From: Thermus thermophilus HB8 | Lineage (GTDB): Bacteria; Deinococcota; Deinococci; Deinococcales; Thermaceae | DNA length: 64,000 bases | Direction of reading: 5' to 3' | NCBI RefSeq assembly: GCF_000091545.1 | Contig: NC_006461.1 | Span: 247,564 to 311,563, forward strand | In this document: piece after piece, positions 14,713 through 23,263 of the stretch | Layout of the letters: the number at the start of each line of letters is the position of its first letter | How positions within the stretch are numbered: position 1 is the first letter of the stretch | The notes under the pieces: model-generated | Databases searched by the model: none | Seen by the model: the letters and a program-made list of their open reading frames with translations, nothing else | Told to the model about the DNA's origin: nothing | Program-made: the position numbers and the translations under genes

Positions 14713-16939
14713 GGAGGCTTATTGTAAAGGCCGCCACCCGGGGACCGGAAAGCTCCAGAAGGAGCCTTTCCACCTGGGGAAGCTCCTCCAGCATCCGGGA
14801 GACCCGGAGGACGAGCTCCTTGTAGGCCGGAAGCCCCTCCACCCGTCCCGCGAGGGGGCGGAGGAGCTCCTCCGCGTCCTTGGCGGTGAGGGGGGAGAGG
14901 CGCTGCTCCAGCACCTGGTCCCCCAGGGGGGTGGGCAGGACCAGAACCAGGACGGGCCCGAAAAGGGGGTGGGGCTCGGCCAAAAGGCGGAGCCTAAGCC
15001 CCTCCTCCTCGCCCAGGGAGAGGCCAAAAGCGCGCAGCAAGGCCTCCCCCTCCTCCTGGGAGAGGGCGCGCTTCCCCTCCACGAGCCTCCTCGCCTCCTC
15101 CAGGCGGAGGTCCTGGAAGTCGGGGAAGAAGAGGGGCTCCTCCCGCCACCGCCTGTAGCCCCAGGCCCGGGCGAGGGCGATGGCCGCGGACTCGGGGAAG
15201 CGGTAGACGGGGACGGAGCCCAGGACCCGGGCCCGCCCCGAGGAAAGCCCCATGAGGCAGGCCAGGTAGGTCTTCCCTCCCCGCACCTCCCGCAAAAGCC
15301 CCAGCACCTCCTCCTCCGGGGCGAAGCCCATGGGCACGAAGAGGAGGAAGACGCTCCCCGCATCGCTCGCCTCCGCCTCGGCGAGGGCCCGGCGGAAGGC
15401 CTCGAGGTCGGCCGTGGAGCCCAGGTCCACGTGCTCCACCTCCATCCCCCCTTCCTTCAGGGCCTCGAGGGCCAGGTTGGAGGGGCCGGAGGCGTTGGAG
15501 ATGAGGCGCACCCGCCCGTTCTCCGGTAAGGGGCCCTGGGCCAAAAGGAGGGCCACGTCAAAGGCCTCCTCCAGGCTGTTGGCCCGCACCACCCCCGCCT
15601 GGGCGAAGAGGGCCCTGACCAAGGGGTCGCGGGAGGGGTGGACCGCCAGGATGGGCTTTTTCTTCCCGATCCTGCGGGCGAGGCGGGAGAAGCGCCGGGG
15701 GTTGCCGAAGTGCTCCAGGTAAAGGAGGATGACCCGGGTCCGCTCGTCCTCCTCCCAGAACTGGAGGAGGTCGTTGGAGGAGATGTCCGCCTTGGCCCCA
15801 AGCGAGACGAAGCTCGCCACGCCAAGCCCCATCTCCTCGGCGAAGGCCAGCACCGCCCGGCCCAGGGTGCCGGACTGGCTGGAGATGGCCAGGACCCCCT
15901 CTTTGGGCAGGGGGGCGAGGCCCGCCGCCAGGCGCACCCCGGGGTGGGTGTGGACGAGGCCCAGGGAGCCCGGGCCCAAAAGGCGCATCCCCAGCCGCCT
16001 CGCCTTGTCCGCCAGGGCCTGGGCCTCCTTAGGGGTGAAGCCCGTGGTGAGGACGATGGCCCCCCGCGCTCCCCGGCGCCCCGCGGCCTCGAGGGCCTCC
16101 GGGACCCGCTCCTTGGGCACGGCCACCACCACGAGGTCCACGGGCCCGGGGACGCTCTCCAGGCCGGGGTAGGCGAGGAGGGGCCCCACGGTCCCCCCCT
16201 CCCTCCCGATGGCCTCGTTCACCGGGAAGACCGGCCCCTGGAAGCGGCCGAAGATGAGGTTCTCCAGGACGCGGTAGCCGATGCTCTCCGGGTCGCGGCT
16301 CGCCCCCACCACCGCCACCCCCCGGGGGAAGAAGAAGGGGTGGAGGCTGGCGATGGTGGAGACCTTCTCCCGCCACTCAAAGCGCCGGGCCGTCTCCTCC
16401 TCCATGAGGATCTCAAACTCCACCTCCACCTCCCCGCCCTCCCGGTGGGCCCGGACGCGGAAGCCGCTTTCCATAAAGACGCTTAGCATCTGCTTGTTCT
16501 CCGCCAGGACGAAGGCCTGGAAGCGGCGCACCCCGCGCTTGGCGGCGATGAGGGCGAGCCTTTCCAGAAGGAGGGTGCCGAGGCCCTTCCCCTGGAAGGC
16601 GTCGTCCACCAGGAAGGCCACCTCGGCGGTGTCCTCCCCCTTGACCCGGACGTACTCCCCGGTGGCCACGATCCTGGGGGGCTCCCCCAGGAGGACCACC
16701 AGGGTCACCTTCTCCTCCTCGGGCTTGGCCGAGAGGAGGAGCTCGGCGGCCTTCTCCGGGGAGATGGGGGAGAAGAAGCGCAGGCGCAAGGAGGTGGGGG
16801 AAAGGCGCCTCAGGAACTCCACGAAAAGGGGGAGGTCCTTTTTGGAGGCCCGGCGGAGGAGGGCGGTGCGTCCGTCCTTGAGGAGGACGGGGCCCTCCTC
16901 GAGGCCGTGCTGGGGGGTGGGGGGCGGGACGTAGCCCAT
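14702..16939 (-). CDS. GNAT acetyltransferase fused to an ADP-forming acyl-CoA-synthetase-like module
   Basis: A 745-residue protein with an N-terminal GNAT domain (about residues 15-170; acetyl-CoA loop FQGKGLGTLLLERL) followed by a CoA-binding Rossmann domain (about 205-320; FFPRGVAVVGASRDPESIG), two succinyl-CoA-ligase-like domains and a short ATP-grasp-like tail. This matches the parts of Pat/PatZ protein acetyltransferases but with the GNAT first. The usual phosphohistidine loop after the KKPILAVHPSR segment is shortened and its SHTG-type motif is absent, so the synthetase part is probably a sensor rather than an enzyme. ATG 16939 is the start; a longer open frame upstream lacks homology. 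Confidence 0.8.
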   Translation of the reverse strand: MGYVPPPTPQHGLEEGPVLLKDGRTALLRRASKKDLPLFVEFLRRLSPTSLRLRFFSPISPEKAAELLLSAKPEEEKVTLVVLLGEPPRIVATGEYVRVKGEDTAEVAFLVDDAFQGKGLGTLLLERLALIAAKRGVRRFQAFVLAENKQMLSVFMESGFRVRAHREGGEVEVEFEILMEEETARRFEWREKVSTIASLHPFFFPRGVAVVGASRDPESIGYRVLENLIFGRFQGPVFPVNEAIGREGGTVGPLLAYPGLESVPGPVDLVVVAVPKERVPEALEAAGRRGARGAIVLTTGFTPKEAQALADKARRLGMRLLGPGSLGLVHTHPGVRLAAGLAPLPKEGVLAISSQSGTLGRAVLAFAEEMGLGVASFVSLGAKADISSNDLLQFWEEDERTRVILLYLEHFGNPRRFSRLARRIGKKKPILAVHPSRDPLVRALFAQAGVVRANSLEEAFDVALLLAQGPLPENGRVRLISNASGPSNLALEALKEGGMEVEHVDLGSTADLEAFRRALAEAEASDAGSVFLLFVPMGFAPEEEVLGLLREVRGGKTYLACLMGLSSGRARVLGSVPVYRFPESAAIALARAWGYRRWREEPLFFPDFQDLRLEEARRLVEGKRALSQEEGEALLRAFGLSLGEEEGLRLRLLAEPHPLFGPVLVLVLPTPLGDQVLEQRLSPLTAKDAEELLRPLAGRVEGLPAYKELVLRVSRMLEELPQVERLLLELSGPRVAAFTISLRAD

Positions 16940-17176
16940 GCCCCTATTTTCCCCTAAAGGGCTCGTTCCCCCGCACCGCCAGGAGCCGGACCCCGTGGGC
17001 CAAAAGAAGGGCCCGGTAGCGGAGGGCCTCCCCCCTGGCTTCCCAGGAGGAAGAAGAGGCCGAGGGAAAGGGCTCAGCCCACGCGAAAGCCGAACAAGGC
17101 GTACCTCAAAAGGTGCCTCCAAACGGGCGTGGGCTAGGCCTCAGTCTTCCCCGCCAAGGGGGGTTTGGCAAGGGTG
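16940..17176. other. intergenic stretch between the GNAT fusion gene and pgi
   Basis: About 240 bp with no supported gene. On the minus strand a short frame ends in a protein-like tail (GEALRYRALLLAHGVRLLAV) just before 16940, but it has no start codon after the previous stop, so it may be a gene remnant or chance. Confidence 0.4.
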
Positions 17177-17182
17177 TAAACT
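17177..17182 (+). promoter_or_regulatory. leaderless -10 box (TAAACT) for pgi
   Basis: TAAACT is followed by 7 nt and the pgi ATG at 17190. No -35 of quality was seen. Confidence 0.45.
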
Positions 17183-17189
17183 GCACTCC

Positions 17190-18437
17190 ATGCTCCGGCT
17201 GGACACCCGCTTTCTCCCGGGCTTCCCCGAGGCCCTAAGCCGGCACGGCCCCCTCCTGGAAGAGGCCCGCAGGCGCCTCCTCGCCAAGCGGGGGGAGCCG
17301 GGGAGCATGCTCGGCTGGATGGACCTCCCCGAGGACACGGAGACCCTGAGGGAGGTCCGCCGCTACCGGGAGGCGAACCCCTGGGTGGAGGACTTCGTCC
17401 TCATCGGCATCGGGGGAAGCGCCCTGGGGCCCAAGGCCCTCGAGGCCGCCTTCAACGAGAGCGGGGTGCGCTTCCACTACCTGGACCACGTGGAGCCCGA
17501 GCCCATCCTCAGGCTCCTCCGCACCCTGGACCCCAGGAAGACCCTGGTGAACGCCGTCTCCAAGTCGGGGTCCACGGCGGAGACCCTGGCGGGCCTCGCC
17601 GTCTTCCTGAAGTGGCTTAAAGCGCACCTGGGGGAGGACTGGCGGCGGCACCTCGTGGTGACCACCGACCCCAAGGAGGGCCCCTTGCGCGCCTTCGCCG
17701 AGCGGGAGGGGCTCAAGGCCTTCGCCATCCCCAAGGAGGTGGGCGGGCGCTTCTCCGCTCTCTCCCCCGTGGGGCTTCTCCCCCTGGCCTTCGCCGGCGC
17801 CGACCTGGACGCCCTCCTCATGGGGGCCCGTAAGGCCAACGAGACCGCCCTCGCCCCCCTCGAGGAGAGCCTGCCCCTAAAGACCGCCCTCCTCCTCCAC
17901 CTCCACCGCCACCTCCCCGTCCACGTCTTCATGGTCTACTCGGAGAGGTTAAGCCACCTCCCCAGCTGGTTCGTCCAGCTCCACGACGAGTCCTTAGGGA
18001 AGGTGGACCGCCAGGGCCAAAGGGTGGGCACCACCGCGGTCCCCGCCCTCGGCCCCAAGGACCAGCACGCCCAGGTCCAGCTCTTCCGGGAAGGCCCTCT
18101 GGACAAGCTCCTCGCCCTGGTCATCCCGGAGGCCCCCCTCGAGGACGTGGAGATCCCGGAGGTGGAGGGCCTCGAGGCCGCCTCCTACCTCTTCGGCAAG
18201 ACCCTCTTCCAGCTCCTGAAGGCGGAGGCCGAGGCCACCTACGAGGCCCTGGCCGAGGCGGGGCAGAGGGTCTACGCCCTCTTCCTCCCCGAGGTCTCCC
18301 CCTACGCCGTGGGCTGGCTCATGCAGCACCTCATGTGGCAGACCGCCTTCCTGGGGGAGCTCTGGGAGGTCAACGCCTTTGACCAGCCCGGGGTGGAGCT
18401 GGGCAAGGTTCTCACCCGCAAGCGGCTTGCGGGGTGA
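17190..18437 (+). CDS. pgi: glucose-6-phosphate isomerase
   Basis: Converts glucose 6-phosphate and fructose 6-phosphate in glycolysis and gluconeogenesis. The 415-residue length is the Thermus-type short PGI. Family motifs visible are FVLIGIGGSALGPKALEAA (about residue 66), NAVSKSGSTAETLA (SIS sugar-phosphate loop), GVGGRFS-like EVGGRFSALS and the C-terminal NAFDQPGVELGKVL. ATG at 17190 follows the leaderless -10 box. The next gene, pckA, also belongs to gluconeogenesis, so the pair fits a carbon-flow context though pckA has its own promoter. Confidence 0.96.
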   Translation: MLRLDTRFLPGFPEALSRHGPLLEEARRRLLAKRGEPGSMLGWMDLPEDTETLREVRRYREANPWVEDFVLIGIGGSALGPKALEAAFNESGVRFHYLDHVEPEPILRLLRTLDPRKTLVNAVSKSGSTAETLAGLAVFLKWLKAHLGEDWRRHLVVTTDPKEGPLRAFAEREGLKAFAIPKEVGGRFSALSPVGLLPLAFAGADLDALLMGARKANETALAPLEESLPLKTALLLHLHRHLPVHVFMVYSERLSHLPSWFVQLHDESLGKVDRQGQRVGTTAVPALGPKDQHAQVQLFREGPLDKLLALVIPEAPLEDVEIPEVEGLEAASYLFGKTLFQLLKAEAEATYEALAEAGQRVYALFLPEVSPYAVGWLMQHLMWQTAFLGELWEVNAFDQPGVELGKVLTRKRLAG

Positions 18438-18475
18438 CGGGCTTCCCCTCGCCTCGGACAGGGTATACCCTGGCT

Positions 18476-18505
18476 TTGGAAGCGTGGAAAGCCGCTCGTG
18501 ATATC
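18476..18505 (+). promoter_or_regulatory. candidate pckA promoter
   Basis: TTGGAA and GATATC with an 18-nt spacer, about 20 nt before the pckA start. The ribosome site GAAGGAGGCGAGGC lies downstream of it. Confidence 0.5.
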
Positions 18506-18525
18506 CTGAACGAAGGAGGCGAGGC

Positions 18526-20115
18526 ATGCAACGTTTGGAAGCCCTCGGTATCCACCCCAAGAAGCGGGTCTTCTGGAACACCGTCTCCCCCGTCCTCGTG
18601 GAACACACCCTCCTCCGGGGAGAAGGCCTTCTCGCCCACCACGGCCCCCTGGTGGTGGACACCACCCCCTACACGGGGAGAAGCCCCAAGGACAAGTTCG
18701 TGGTGCGGGAGCCGGAGGTGGAAGGGGAGATCTGGTGGGGAGAGGTGAACCAACCCTTCGCCCCGGAGGCCTTTGAAGCCCTCTACCAGAGGGTGGTCCA
18801 GTACCTCTCCGAGCGGGACCTTTACGTCCAGGACCTCTACGCCGGGGCAGACCGGCGCTACCGGCTCGCCGTGCGGGTGGTGACGGAAAGCCCCTGGCAC
18901 GCCCTCTTCGCCCGCAACATGTTTATCCTCCCCCGCCGCTTCGGCAACGACGACGAGGTGGAGGCCTTCGTCCCCGGCTTCACCGTGGTCCACGCCCCCT
19001 ACTTCCAGGCGGTGCCCGAAAGGGACGGCACGCGGAGCGAGGTGTTCGTGGGGATCAGCTTCCAGAGGAGGCTCGTCCTCATCGTGGGCACCAAGTACGC
19101 CGGGGAGATCAAGAAGAGCATCTTCACCGTCATGAACTACCTCATGCCCAAGCGGGGGGTCTTCCCCATGCACGCCTCGGCCAACGTGGGAAAGGAAGGG
19201 GACGTGGCGGTCTTCTTCGGCCTCTCCGGCACCGGCAAGACCACCCTCTCCACCGATCCCGAGCGCCCCTTGATCGGCGACGACGAGCACGGCTGGAGCG
19301 AGGATGGGGTCTTCAACTTTGAGGGCGGGTGCTACGCCAAGGTAATCCGCCTCTCCCCGGAGCACGAGCCCCTGATCTACAAGGCCTCCAACCAGTTTGA
19401 GGCCATCCTGGAGAACGTGGTGGTCAACCCGGAAAGCCGCCGGGTCCAGTGGGACGACGACTCCAAGACGGAGAACACCCGCTCCTCCTACCCCATCGCC
19501 CACCTGGAGAACGTGGTGGAGTCGGGCGTGGCGGGCCACCCCAGGGCCATCTTCTTCCTCTCCGCCGACGCCTACGGGGTCCTTCCCCCCATCGCCCGGC
19601 TTTCCCCGGAGGAGGCCATGTACTACTTCCTCTCCGGCTACACCGCCCGGGTGGCGGGGACGGAGCGGGGCGTGACCGAGCCCAGGGCCACCTTCTCCGC
19701 CTGCTTCGGCGCCCCCTTCCTCCCCATGCACCCCGGGGTGTACGCGAGGATGCTGGGGGAGAAGATCCGGAAGCACGCCCCTCGGGTCTACCTGGTGAAC
19801 ACGGGCTGGACCGGCGGACCCTACGGGGTGGGGTACCGCTTCCCCCTCCCCGTGACCCGGGCCCTTCTGAAGGCCGCCCTCTCCGGGGCCTTGGAGAACG
19901 TCCCCTACCGCAGGGACCCCGTCTTCGGGTTTGAGGTGCCCCTCGAGGCCCCCGGCGTGCCCCAGGAGCTCTTAAACCCCCGGGAGACCTGGGCGGACAA
20001 GGAGGCCTACGACCAGCAGGCGCGGAAGCTCGCCCGCCTCTTCCAGGAAAACTTCCAGAAGTACGCCTCAGGGGTGGCCAAGGAGGTGGCCGAGGCCGGG
20101 CCCCGCACCGAGTGA
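18526..20115 (+). CDS. pckA: phosphoenolpyruvate carboxykinase (ATP)
   Basis: Decarboxylates and phosphorylates oxaloacetate to phosphoenolpyruvate with ATP, the entry step of gluconeogenesis. The 529-residue protein has the kinase P-loop GLSGTGKTTLSTD (about residue 233), the kinase-2/metal motif LIGDDEHGW, the substrate site TGRSPKDKFVV (about 50) and NTGWTGGPYG near 427. A full ribosome site AAGGAGG precedes the ATG. Its stop overlaps the ATG of the following dehydratase gene by one base, so the two are translationally coupled. Confidence 0.97.
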   Translation: MQRLEALGIHPKKRVFWNTVSPVLVEHTLLRGEGLLAHHGPLVVDTTPYTGRSPKDKFVVREPEVEGEIWWGEVNQPFAPEAFEALYQRVVQYLSERDLYVQDLYAGADRRYRLAVRVVTESPWHALFARNMFILPRRFGNDDEVEAFVPGFTVVHAPYFQAVPERDGTRSEVFVGISFQRRLVLIVGTKYAGEIKKSIFTVMNYLMPKRGVFPMHASANVGKEGDVAVFFGLSGTGKTTLSTDPERPLIGDDEHGWSEDGVFNFEGGCYAKVIRLSPEHEPLIYKASNQFEAILENVVVNPESRRVQWDDDSKTENTRSSYPIAHLENVVESGVAGHPRAIFFLSADAYGVLPPIARLSPEEAMYYFLSGYTARVAGTERGVTEPRATFSACFGAPFLPMHPGVYARMLGEKIRKHAPRVYLVNTGWTGGPYGVGYRFPLPVTRALLKAALSGALENVPYRRDPVFGFEVPLEAPGVPQELLNPRETWADKEAYDQQARKLARLFQENFQKYASGVAKEVAEAGPRTE

Positions 20116-21050
20116 TGCCTTCCCTCCAAGACCTCTACGCCGCCTTCCGCCGCATCGCCCCCTACACCCACCGCACCCCCCTCCTCACCTCCCGCCTCCT
20201 GGACGGGCTCCTGGGAAAGCGCCTCCTCCTCAAGGCCGAGCACCTGCAGAAGACGGGGAGCTTCAAGGCCCGGGGGGCGCTTTCCAAGGCCCTCGCCCTG
20301 GAAAACCCCAAGGGGCTCCTCGCCGTCTCCAGCGGCAACCACGCCCAGGGGGTGGCCTACGCCGCCCAGGTGCTCGGGGTAAAGGCCCTGGTGGTCATGC
20401 CCGAGGACGCGAGCCCCTACAAGAAGGCCTGCGCCCGGGCCTACGGGGCCGAGGTGGTGGACCGGGGGGTGACGGCAAAGAACCGGGAGGAGGTGGCCCG
20501 GGCCCTTCAGGAGGAGACGGGCTACGCCCTGATCCACCCCTTTGACGACCCCCTGGTCATCGCCGGGCAGGGGACGGCGGGGCTTGAGCTTCTGGCCCAG
20601 GCGGGGCGGATGGGGGTCTTCCCCGGGGCCGTCCTCGCCCCCGTGGGGGGCGGGGGGCTCCTCGCGGGCCTGGCCACGGCGGTGAAGGCCCTCTCCCCCA
20701 CAACCCTCGTCCTCGGGGTGGAGCCTGAGGCCGCGGACGACGCCAAGAGAAGCCTGGAGGCGGGAAGGATCCTCCGCCTGGAAGCGCCCCCCAGGACCCG
20801 GGCGGATGGGGTGCGGACGCTAAGCCTGGGGGAGCGCACCTTCCCCATCCTGCGGGAAAGGGTGGACGGGATCCTTACGGTGAGCGAGGAGGCCCTCCTC
20901 GAGGCGGAGCGCCTCCTCTTCACCCGCACCAAGCAGGTGGTGGAGCCCACGGGGGCCCTTCCCCTGGCCGCGGTGCTGGAGCACGGGGCGAGGCTTCCCC
21001 AAACCCTCGCCCTCCTCCTCTCCGGGGGCAACCGGGACTTCTCTCCCTAG
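20115..21050 (+). CDS. PLP-dependent threonine/serine dehydratase (fold type II)
   Basis: Pyridoxal-phosphate enzyme of the threonine dehydratase/serine racemase family, predicted to deaminate threonine or serine to a 2-oxo acid. The PLP lysine is in LQKTGSFKARGAL (about residue 50), the cofactor-binding Asn in SSGNHAQG (about 77), and the phosphate loop is VGGGGLLAG (about 178). The 311 residues cover only the catalytic domain with no ACT regulatory domain, which fits a catabolic-type enzyme. ATG 20115 overlaps the pckA stop; a GTG one codon upstream is also possible. Threonine versus serine preference cannot be decided. Confidence 0.85.
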   Translation: MPSLQDLYAAFRRIAPYTHRTPLLTSRLLDGLLGKRLLLKAEHLQKTGSFKARGALSKALALENPKGLLAVSSGNHAQGVAYAAQVLGVKALVVMPEDASPYKKACARAYGAEVVDRGVTAKNREEVARALQEETGYALIHPFDDPLVIAGQGTAGLELLAQAGRMGVFPGAVLAPVGGGGLLAGLATAVKALSPTTLVLGVEPEAADDAKRSLEAGRILRLEAPPRTRADGVRTLSLGERTFPILRERVDGILTVSEEALLEAERLLFTRTKQVVEPTGALPLAAVLEHGARLPQTLALLLSGGNRDFSP

Positions 21051-21055
21051 GGGGG

Positions 21056-21073
21056 CGGGGTAAGCTGACCCCG
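21056..21073. terminator. weak hairpin between convergent dehydratase and carA genes
   Basis: CGGGGT and ACCCCG flank a 6-nt loop. A six-A run follows on the plus strand, so it would act as a T-run only in the opposite sense and on the wrong side; terminator activity is uncertain. Confidence 0.35.
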
Positions 21074-21092
21074 TCAAAAAAGAGCAGGCGCT

Positions 21093-22268
21093 TTAAATCC
21101 CGTGCTGGTCCGCCCGTTGCTTCTCCACGGGAAGCCCCGTGGCCCCGTGGAAGGCCTCCACCTCCTCCAGGAAGCGGCGGAAGAGGTAGAGGGCATCGTG
21201 GGGGCCCGGGGCGGCCTCGGGGTGGTACTGGACGGAGAAGACGGGGTAGCGGGCGTGGGCCATGCCCTCGAGGGTCCCGTCGTTCAGGTTCACGTGGGTG
21301 GGGCGGAAGTCCTTGAGGGAGTCAATGTCCACGGCGTAGCCGTGGTTCTGGCTGGTGATCTCAATCTTCCCCGTCTGCAGGTTCTTCACCGGGTGGTTCG
21401 CCCCCCGGTGGCCGAACTTCATCTTGAAGGTCCGCCCTCCCGCCGCCAGGGCCAAGAGCTGGTGCCCCAGGCAGATGCCGAAGGTGGGCAGAAGCCCCAT
21501 GAGCTTCCAGATGGTCTCGTGGGCGTAGCGGGGCATGGTGGGGTCGCCGGGCCCGTTGGAGATGAGGAGGCCGTGGGGCTCCAAGGCCATGATCTGGTGG
21601 GCCGGGGTCTTCCCGGGGACCACGATGACCTCAAAGCCGAGGGCGGCCAGGTTCTCCACGATGGCGTGCTTGATGCCGAAGTCCATGACCACGATGCGCC
21701 GCCCCGACTTCAGGGTGGGCCAGGCGTAGGGCAGGGGGGTGGAGACCTCGGGGGTCATGTCCCGGCCGTCAATGTCCGTCCAGGCCTGGGCCTCCCGGCG
21801 CAGGGCCTCGAGCTCCTCCTGGGTGAAGGCGTGGTCGGGGGCGCCGAAGAGGCTCGCGTGGGCGATGGTCCCCTTCAGCACCCCGCCTTCCCGGATCTTC
21901 CGCACCAGGGCCCTCGTGTCTATGCCCTCAATCCCCACCACCCCGTAGAACTCCATGAACTCCCCGATGGTCTGCTGGGCCCGGGGGTTGGAGGCCACGC
22001 GGCTGAACTCCTTGGCCACAAAGCCCCTCACCCAGGGGCGGTTGGACTGCATGTCGTAGACGTTCACCCCGTAGTTGCCCTGGTGGGGGTAGGTCATGAC
22101 CACGATCTGCCCGTGGTAGCTGGGATCGGTCATGATCTCTTGGTAGCCGGTCTGGGCGGTGTTGAAGACCACCTCCCCCACCGTCTTCCCCCGGGCGCCG
22201 AAGGCGTAACCGTGGTAGACGGTCCCGTCTTCCAGGACCAAAACGGCGCGCTCCTTCACTCCAGCCAT
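21093..22268 (-). CDS. carA: carbamoyl-phosphate synthase small (glutaminase) subunit CarA
   Basis: Hydrolyses glutamine and passes ammonia to CarB for carbamoyl phosphate, used in arginine and pyrimidine synthesis. The class I amidotransferase site is [13 protein letters not shown] (Cys, about residue 256) with the His-Glu pair in [11 protein letters not shown] (about 340). The N-terminal CarA domain starts [18 protein letters not shown] 22268 gives 391 residues with AGGAGGA close upstream; the open frame upstream belongs to hicA remnants. It is the last gene of an arginine operon; carB is not in the window. Confidence 0.95.
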
Positions 22269-22472
22269 TCCTCCTCCTCTATCCCCGCTTGCCTCAGGAT
22301 GCGCTTTAGAAGGTCCACGCCAATCTCCCCTCGGTGGGATTGGGCAAGACCAGGCGGATGGACCCCCGCACCATGAACTGGTCCTGCCCCCCGTGGAGGG
22401 CCCGGAAAACCCCAAGGCCTTAAGCCTGGCCACGAGCTCCCTCCGGGAAACGGGCCTAAGCCGCCTCGCCAT
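22256..22472 (-). pseudogene. hicA: broken HicA-type toxin gene (two -1 frameshifts)
   Basis: Three consecutive frames together spell a HicA mRNA-interferase: frame 1 [20 protein letters not shown], then [14 protein letters not shown] in frame 2, then [18 protein letters not shown] in frame 3. Each junction needs one extra base, in the six-base G/C run at 22387-22392 and near the three-base run at 22336-22338. The position of the catalytic His (usually G-[KS]-H-H/x-F) reads QDQF instead. It starts 17 nt inside hicB and its end overlaps the carA start by 13 nt. I infer an inactivated toxin; sequencing error at both runs is the alternative. Confidence 0.75.
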
Positions 22473-22710
22473 GGGGTAGCTCAATGCGAACCTCGCCCAA
22501 GGGCGGGGGGGTCTCACCCCGGGAGAGCAGAAAGAGAAGCCAGTCCTCCAGGGCCGCCTGCAGGTTGGCCTCGCACTCCTTTAAGCTCTTCCCCGTGGCC
22601 CAGACCCCGGGGAGGTCGGGGATCTCCCCATAATAGGGCTCCTCATCGGCGATGAGCTCGTAGCGGGCCCGGGCCATGGCCTCCTCAAGGTAGCGGGTCA
22701 GGGTGCCCAT
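22456..22710 (-). CDS. hicB: HicB-like antitoxin (DUF1902/HicB family)
   Basis: An 84-residue partial-RNase-H-fold protein of the HicB family: [20 protein letters not shown] and [20 protein letters not shown] are the family core. It has no clear C-terminal DNA-binding domain, so it may act only by binding HicA. ATG 22710 is preferred because TAGAAT lies 7 nt upstream (leaderless start) and overlaps the argA stop; ATG 22719 is in frame. The antitoxin frame is intact while the paired toxin is broken. Confidence 0.82.
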
Positions 22711-22717
22711 CCCGTCC

Positions 22718-22723
22718 ATTCTA
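22718..22723 (-). promoter_or_regulatory. leaderless -10 box (TAGAAT) for hicB, nested on the argA stop
   Basis: On the minus strand TAG of the argA stop starts TAGAAT, then 7 nt to ATG 22710. It would let hicB be expressed apart from the arginine operon. Confidence 0.45.
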
Positions 22724-23263
22724 GCCCCCGGAAGCCCCTGGGGAAAACTCCTTGACGACGGCGATCTCACGGCAGTTCTCGTAGAAGGGGCAGGCGTTGC
22801 ACTCGCTCCAGACCTTGGGGGGAAGGGCCTCCCGGCTCGTGACCCGGTAGCCGAGGGCGCGGAAGAAGTTCACCTGTAAGGTCCAGGCGAAGACCCGGGG
22901 AAGCCCCAAATCCCGCGCCTCCCGCTCCGCCCCCAGGACGAGCCAGCGGCCCAGGCCCTGGCCCTGCCTTGTGGGGTGCACGGCGAGGCCGCGAATCTCG
23001 GCAAGGTCCCGCCAGAGGACGTGGAGGGCCACGGTGCCCACGATCTGGCCGTCCTCGTCCTCGAGGACCCAGAAGTCCCGGATGTTCTCGTAGAGGTGGC
23101 TGTGGCTCCGCACCAGCATCAGGCCCTTCTCCGCCCAGTAGCGGATGAGCCAGTAGATGGCGTCCACGTCCTCTAGCCGCGCCTTCCTAAGCTCCACCCC
23201 CGCCTCGCGCCGCACCTCGGGGAGAACCACCGGGGAAAGGGAAAGCCCCCTCACTTCAGTCAA
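22721..23263 (-). CDS. argA: GNAT-family N-acetyltransferase, short ArgA-like (N-acetylglutamate synthase)
   Basis: A 180-residue single-domain acetyltransferase. The acetyl-CoA loop is [15 protein letters not shown] (about residues 98-112). After the GNAT core comes [15 protein letters not shown], the cysteine-rich tail seen in the short, kinase-domain-free ArgA enzymes that acetylate glutamate in arginine synthesis. It lies directly after argH with an 8-nt overlap, which supports that role. The assignment rests on family pattern and operon context, so another amino-acid acetyltransferase is possible. Confidence 0.7.

Noticed and set aside
16940..17122. Upstream extension of the GNAT fusion gene and a C-terminal-like fragment in another frame
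   Set aside because: No homology before ATG 16939 and no start for the fragment; treated as intergenic.
17162..17170. TTGGCA as -35 for pgi
   Set aside because: Only 6 nt from the -10 candidate.
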